Shown: one piece after another, positions 4,970-6,410 of the stretch
How positions within the stretch are numbered: the first letter of the stretch is position 1
Layout: each line of letters opens with the position of its first letter
Assembly (NCBI GenBank): GCA_035500275.1
Contig: DATJXI010000245.1
Coordinates: forward strand, 1 to 6,410
DNA length: 6,410 nucleotides
Origin: Roseiarcus sp035500275
Lineage (GTDB): Bacteria > Pseudomonadota > Alphaproteobacteria > Rhizobiales > Beijerinckiaceae
Direction of reading: 5' to 3'
Position numbers and translations under genes: made by a program
Notes under the pieces: model-generated
The model's input: only the letters and a program-made list of their open reading frames with translations
Told to the model about the DNA's origin: nothing
Databases searched by the model: none

Positions 4970-5631
4970 ACGAGGCGGCGGCCGGGATTGACTGGATCGA
5001 GGCCGGCCGCAAACTGTTCGCAGGGTCTTGCGCCTTTATCACTGGTGCGGCGAGCGTGGAAGGGCTGCCGCCGATCGGCGCGCCCGAGATCGCCTTCGCG
5101 GGGCGCTCGAACGTGGGCAAATCCTCGCTCATCAATGCGCTCACCGGCCGCGCCGCGCTCGCCCGCACCTCGCACACGCCGGGCCGGACGCGGGAGCTCA
5201 ACTTCTTCGACTTGGGCGGCAGGGCGAGCCTCGTAGACATGCCGGGCTACGGCTACGCCGCCGTGTCAAAGGCGAAGTCGGCGGCCTGGGGCAAGCTCGT
5301 GCGGGACTATTTGCGCGGGCGGCCGTCGCTGCTCCGCGTCTTCGTGCTGGTGGACGGGCGCCACGGCCTCAAGGAGAGCGACGAGGAGACGACGCGCCTC
5401 CTCGACGCCTCGGCGGTCTCATACGCGGTCGTGCTGACGAAGCGCGACGACGTGAAGGCGGCCGACCAACCCGGCCGGGTCGCGGCGACGCTCGAGGCGC
5501 TGCGAAAGCACCCGGCCGCCTATCCTGAAGTGATCTTCACCTCCGCCCGTAGCGGCGAGGGCGTCGCGGATTTGAGGGCGCGTGTCGCGCGGCTCATCGC
5601 GGAGCGGTCCGGCCGCGGCGAAGGCTTTTGA
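4966..5631 (+). CDS. yihA: Ribosome biogenesis GTP-binding protein EngB/YihA/YsxC
   Basis: TRAFAC-class GTPase needed for late assembly of the 50S subunit. The 221-residue protein shows all G motifs in order: G1 GRSNVGKS (46-53), G2 around Thr71 in HTPGRT (70-75), G3 DMPGYGYA (91-98), G4 TKRD (158-161, the TKxD form usual in this family) and G5 SAR (193-195). The DMPGYGYA signature and short C-terminal region distinguish EngB from Era, Der and Obg. The ATG at 4966 overlaps the yidC stop by four bases, so translation is probably coupled. In Rhizobiales the next gene is usually argB (from memory). Here the GC-rich sequence breaks off about 25 bases after the stop. No clear terminator follows. 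Confidence 0.96.
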   Translation: MNEAAAGIDWIEAGRKLFAGSCAFITGAASVEGLPPIGAPEIAFAGRSNVGKSSLINALTGRAALARTSHTPGRTRELNFFDLGGRASLVDMPGYGYAAVSKAKSAAWGKLVRDYLRGRPSLLRVFVLVDGRHGLKESDEETTRLLDASAVSYAVVLTKRDDVKAADQPGRVAATLEALRKHPAAYPEVIFTSARSGEGVADLRARVARLIAERSGRGEGF

Positions 5632-5859
5632 CGACCGCACGCCTGGACCAGGCCCGGGGGGGGTAAAGTGATTTCCTCAGAAAATACCAGCGGCTCACTG
5701 GCCAGCCCGGTTTGCCACTAAATCCTAACGAGGTAATTCCTCGCCCAATCAAAAACGGATGGCTCGCTACCAGAAGTGAAACAGCATAAACCCCAGAAGC
5801 CGTTCAGTTCAAGGACCGCTCTAGTTATCTCGTACGCTTTATTACGCAATTACGTGACT
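5632..5859. other. Gene-free stretch containing a composition boundary
   Basis: The first ~25 bases are GC-rich and include a tight palindrome (GCCTGG-A-CCAGGC, 5641-5653) with no T-run. A run of eight G (5656-5663) follows, after which the DNA becomes markedly AT-richer and remains so to the window end. A 5-bp hairpin CGAGG/CCTCG with a TAATT loop lies at 5729-5743. On the minus strand it is followed by the moderately T-rich TTAGGATTT, so it could be a poor terminator for the PDZ gene. No RNA gene, promoter or repeat could be supported. Confidence 0.5.
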
Positions 5860-6410
5860 CTACTCCGTTCGTTCAATTATAAATTTAATTAGCTTATTGG
5901 CGCTTTCACGCCATACGTATATTTTAGTTTTGTGAACATCATCGTCTTGGGCGTAGTCGCCCAGTAAACATTCTAATTGGTGCACATCTTTTGCCGTACG
6001 TCCGTCAATCGAAATAACTTCATCTCCAACCGCGACGCCATACTTTATAGCGATTGCCGAATCAGTTACCTCTGTAATTTTAAACATCGGGAAGCTTCTA
6101 TTGGCAACCACCCCAGCGTCACGCCACTGTGATGACGGCTCGCTTATCGTGTAATTCTCCGGCACTCCGCTAAAAATCTCAACGCCAATTTTTCCTGGAA
6201 AGGCCGATGGCGAATGCTCATCAATGTTTTCTCCAAGCTTAATAAGTTTCGACAGACGATTATCTGAGCAATACGTGTAGTACGAAGTGGTCGCAATCGA
6301 GCATTCTACGTGTGAGTCTAAGTCAGCCTTCTTGCAACCCGGAATCTTAATTAGCAGATTGTCTTCTGACCCATCCTGGACCACAGACGCGTGCAGTATG
6401 TCTCTGTCCG
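5860..6410 (-). CDS. Unidentified protein with a C-terminal PDZ-like domain (N-terminus outside the window)
   Basis: The frame is open from the right window edge to a TAG at 5860-5862, giving at least 183 residues. The last ~75 residues look like a PDZ domain: FKITEVTDSAIAIKYGVAVG then DEVISIDGRTAKDV matches the usual pattern (hydrophobic-x-V, then SxAxxxGVxxGDxVxxIDG). Such domains bind C-termini or serve as regulatory modules in proteases and secretion proteins. The part before it matches nothing I know; it has four cysteines (CKKADLDSHVEC and TYC among them) and no membrane segment in view. No protease motif is visible. The GTG at 6384 could serve as a start but has no SD, and the frame continues past it, so I treat the gene as cut. 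Codons end in A or T far more often than in the neighbouring genes, suggesting foreign origin. Confidence 0.7.
   Translation of the reverse strand, partial: DRDILHASVVQDGSEDNLLIKIPGCKKADLDSHVECSIATTSYYTYCSDNRLSKLIKLGENIDEHSPSAFPGKIGVEIFSGVPENYTISEPSSQWRDAGVVANRSFPMFKITEVTDSAIAIKYGVAVGDEVISIDGRTAKDVHQLECLLGDYAQDDDVHKTKIYVWRESANKLIKFIIERTE

Noticed and set aside
5028..5528. Plus-strand frame of 166 codons inside engB
   Set aside because: Arg-rich shadow in another frame of a gene whose G1-G5 motifs are all intact.
5641..5653. Palindrome GCCTGG-A-CCAGGC as terminator of engB
   Set aside because: The usable stem is only 5 bp with a 3-base loop and is followed by C and G runs rather than T.
5729..5743. 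Hairpin CGAGG-TAATT-CCTCG as terminator or recombination site
   Set aside because: The stem is only 5 bp, it lies over 100 bases beyond the nearest minus-strand stop, and the following T content is weak. It is mentioned only as a possibility.
5780..5830. tRNA-like sequence around GTTCAAGGACC
   Set aside because: The T-loop-like string lacks matching T-stem, acceptor and anticodon arms.
6382..6384. GTG at 6384 as the true start of the PDZ-domain gene
   Set aside because: No SD precedes it and the frame remains open to the window edge, so a start beyond the window is more likely.

Overview
The window is GC-rich over most of its length and looks like the chromosome of an alphaproteobacterium, probably of the Rhizobiales/Hyphomicrobiales (methylotroph or Beijerinckiaceae-like relatives are plausible). 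The basis is the rpmH-rnpA-yidC-engB housekeeping block, the alphaproteobacterial flavour of the L34 and YidC sequences, and a cluster of several small heat-shock proteins. The last ~750 bases are clearly poorer in G+C and carry a gene of foreign appearance, so the right edge is either a horizontally acquired segment or an assembly join.

Layout. Positions 1-81 hold the C-terminal end of an unidentified + strand gene, followed by a Rho-independent terminator at 128-160. Positions 168-1089 hold a minus-strand pair: a small protein of unknown function (778-1089) followed by a 179-residue Hsp20 chaperone (168-707). A 352-base divergent regulatory region (1090-1441) separates this pair from a plus-strand pair of further Hsp20 genes (1442-1867 and 1904-2302). 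That intergenic region contains two back-to-back candidate RpoH (sigma-32) promoters of matching architecture, one firing each way. Its plus-strand leader can fold into two adjoining hairpins, the second burying the ribosome binding site in the manner of a ROSE-type RNA thermometer. The picture is a compact heat-shock locus making three different small chaperones, probably controlled in both transcription and translation.

From 2345 on comes the housekeeping block: a sigma-70-like promoter entangled with a perfect inverted repeat, then rpmH (ribosomal protein L34), rnpA (RNase P protein), yidC (inner-membrane insertase) and engB/yihA (GTPase of 50S assembly). rnpA and yidC are 6 bases apart and yidC/engB overlap by an ATGA, so they are probably co-transcribed. 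They serve linked jobs: ribosome production, tRNA maturation and membrane protein insertion.

After engB, a run of eight G (5656-5663) marks an abrupt change in base composition. The gene usually expected here in Rhizobiales (argB) is absent. Instead there is a 228-base stretch without genes and then a minus-strand gene, cut by the window edge, whose product ends in a PDZ-like domain and has no recognisable family for the rest. The most interesting items are the ROSE-like leader, the divergent RpoH-like promoters, the unknown protein partnered with Hsp20, and the right-hand junction.
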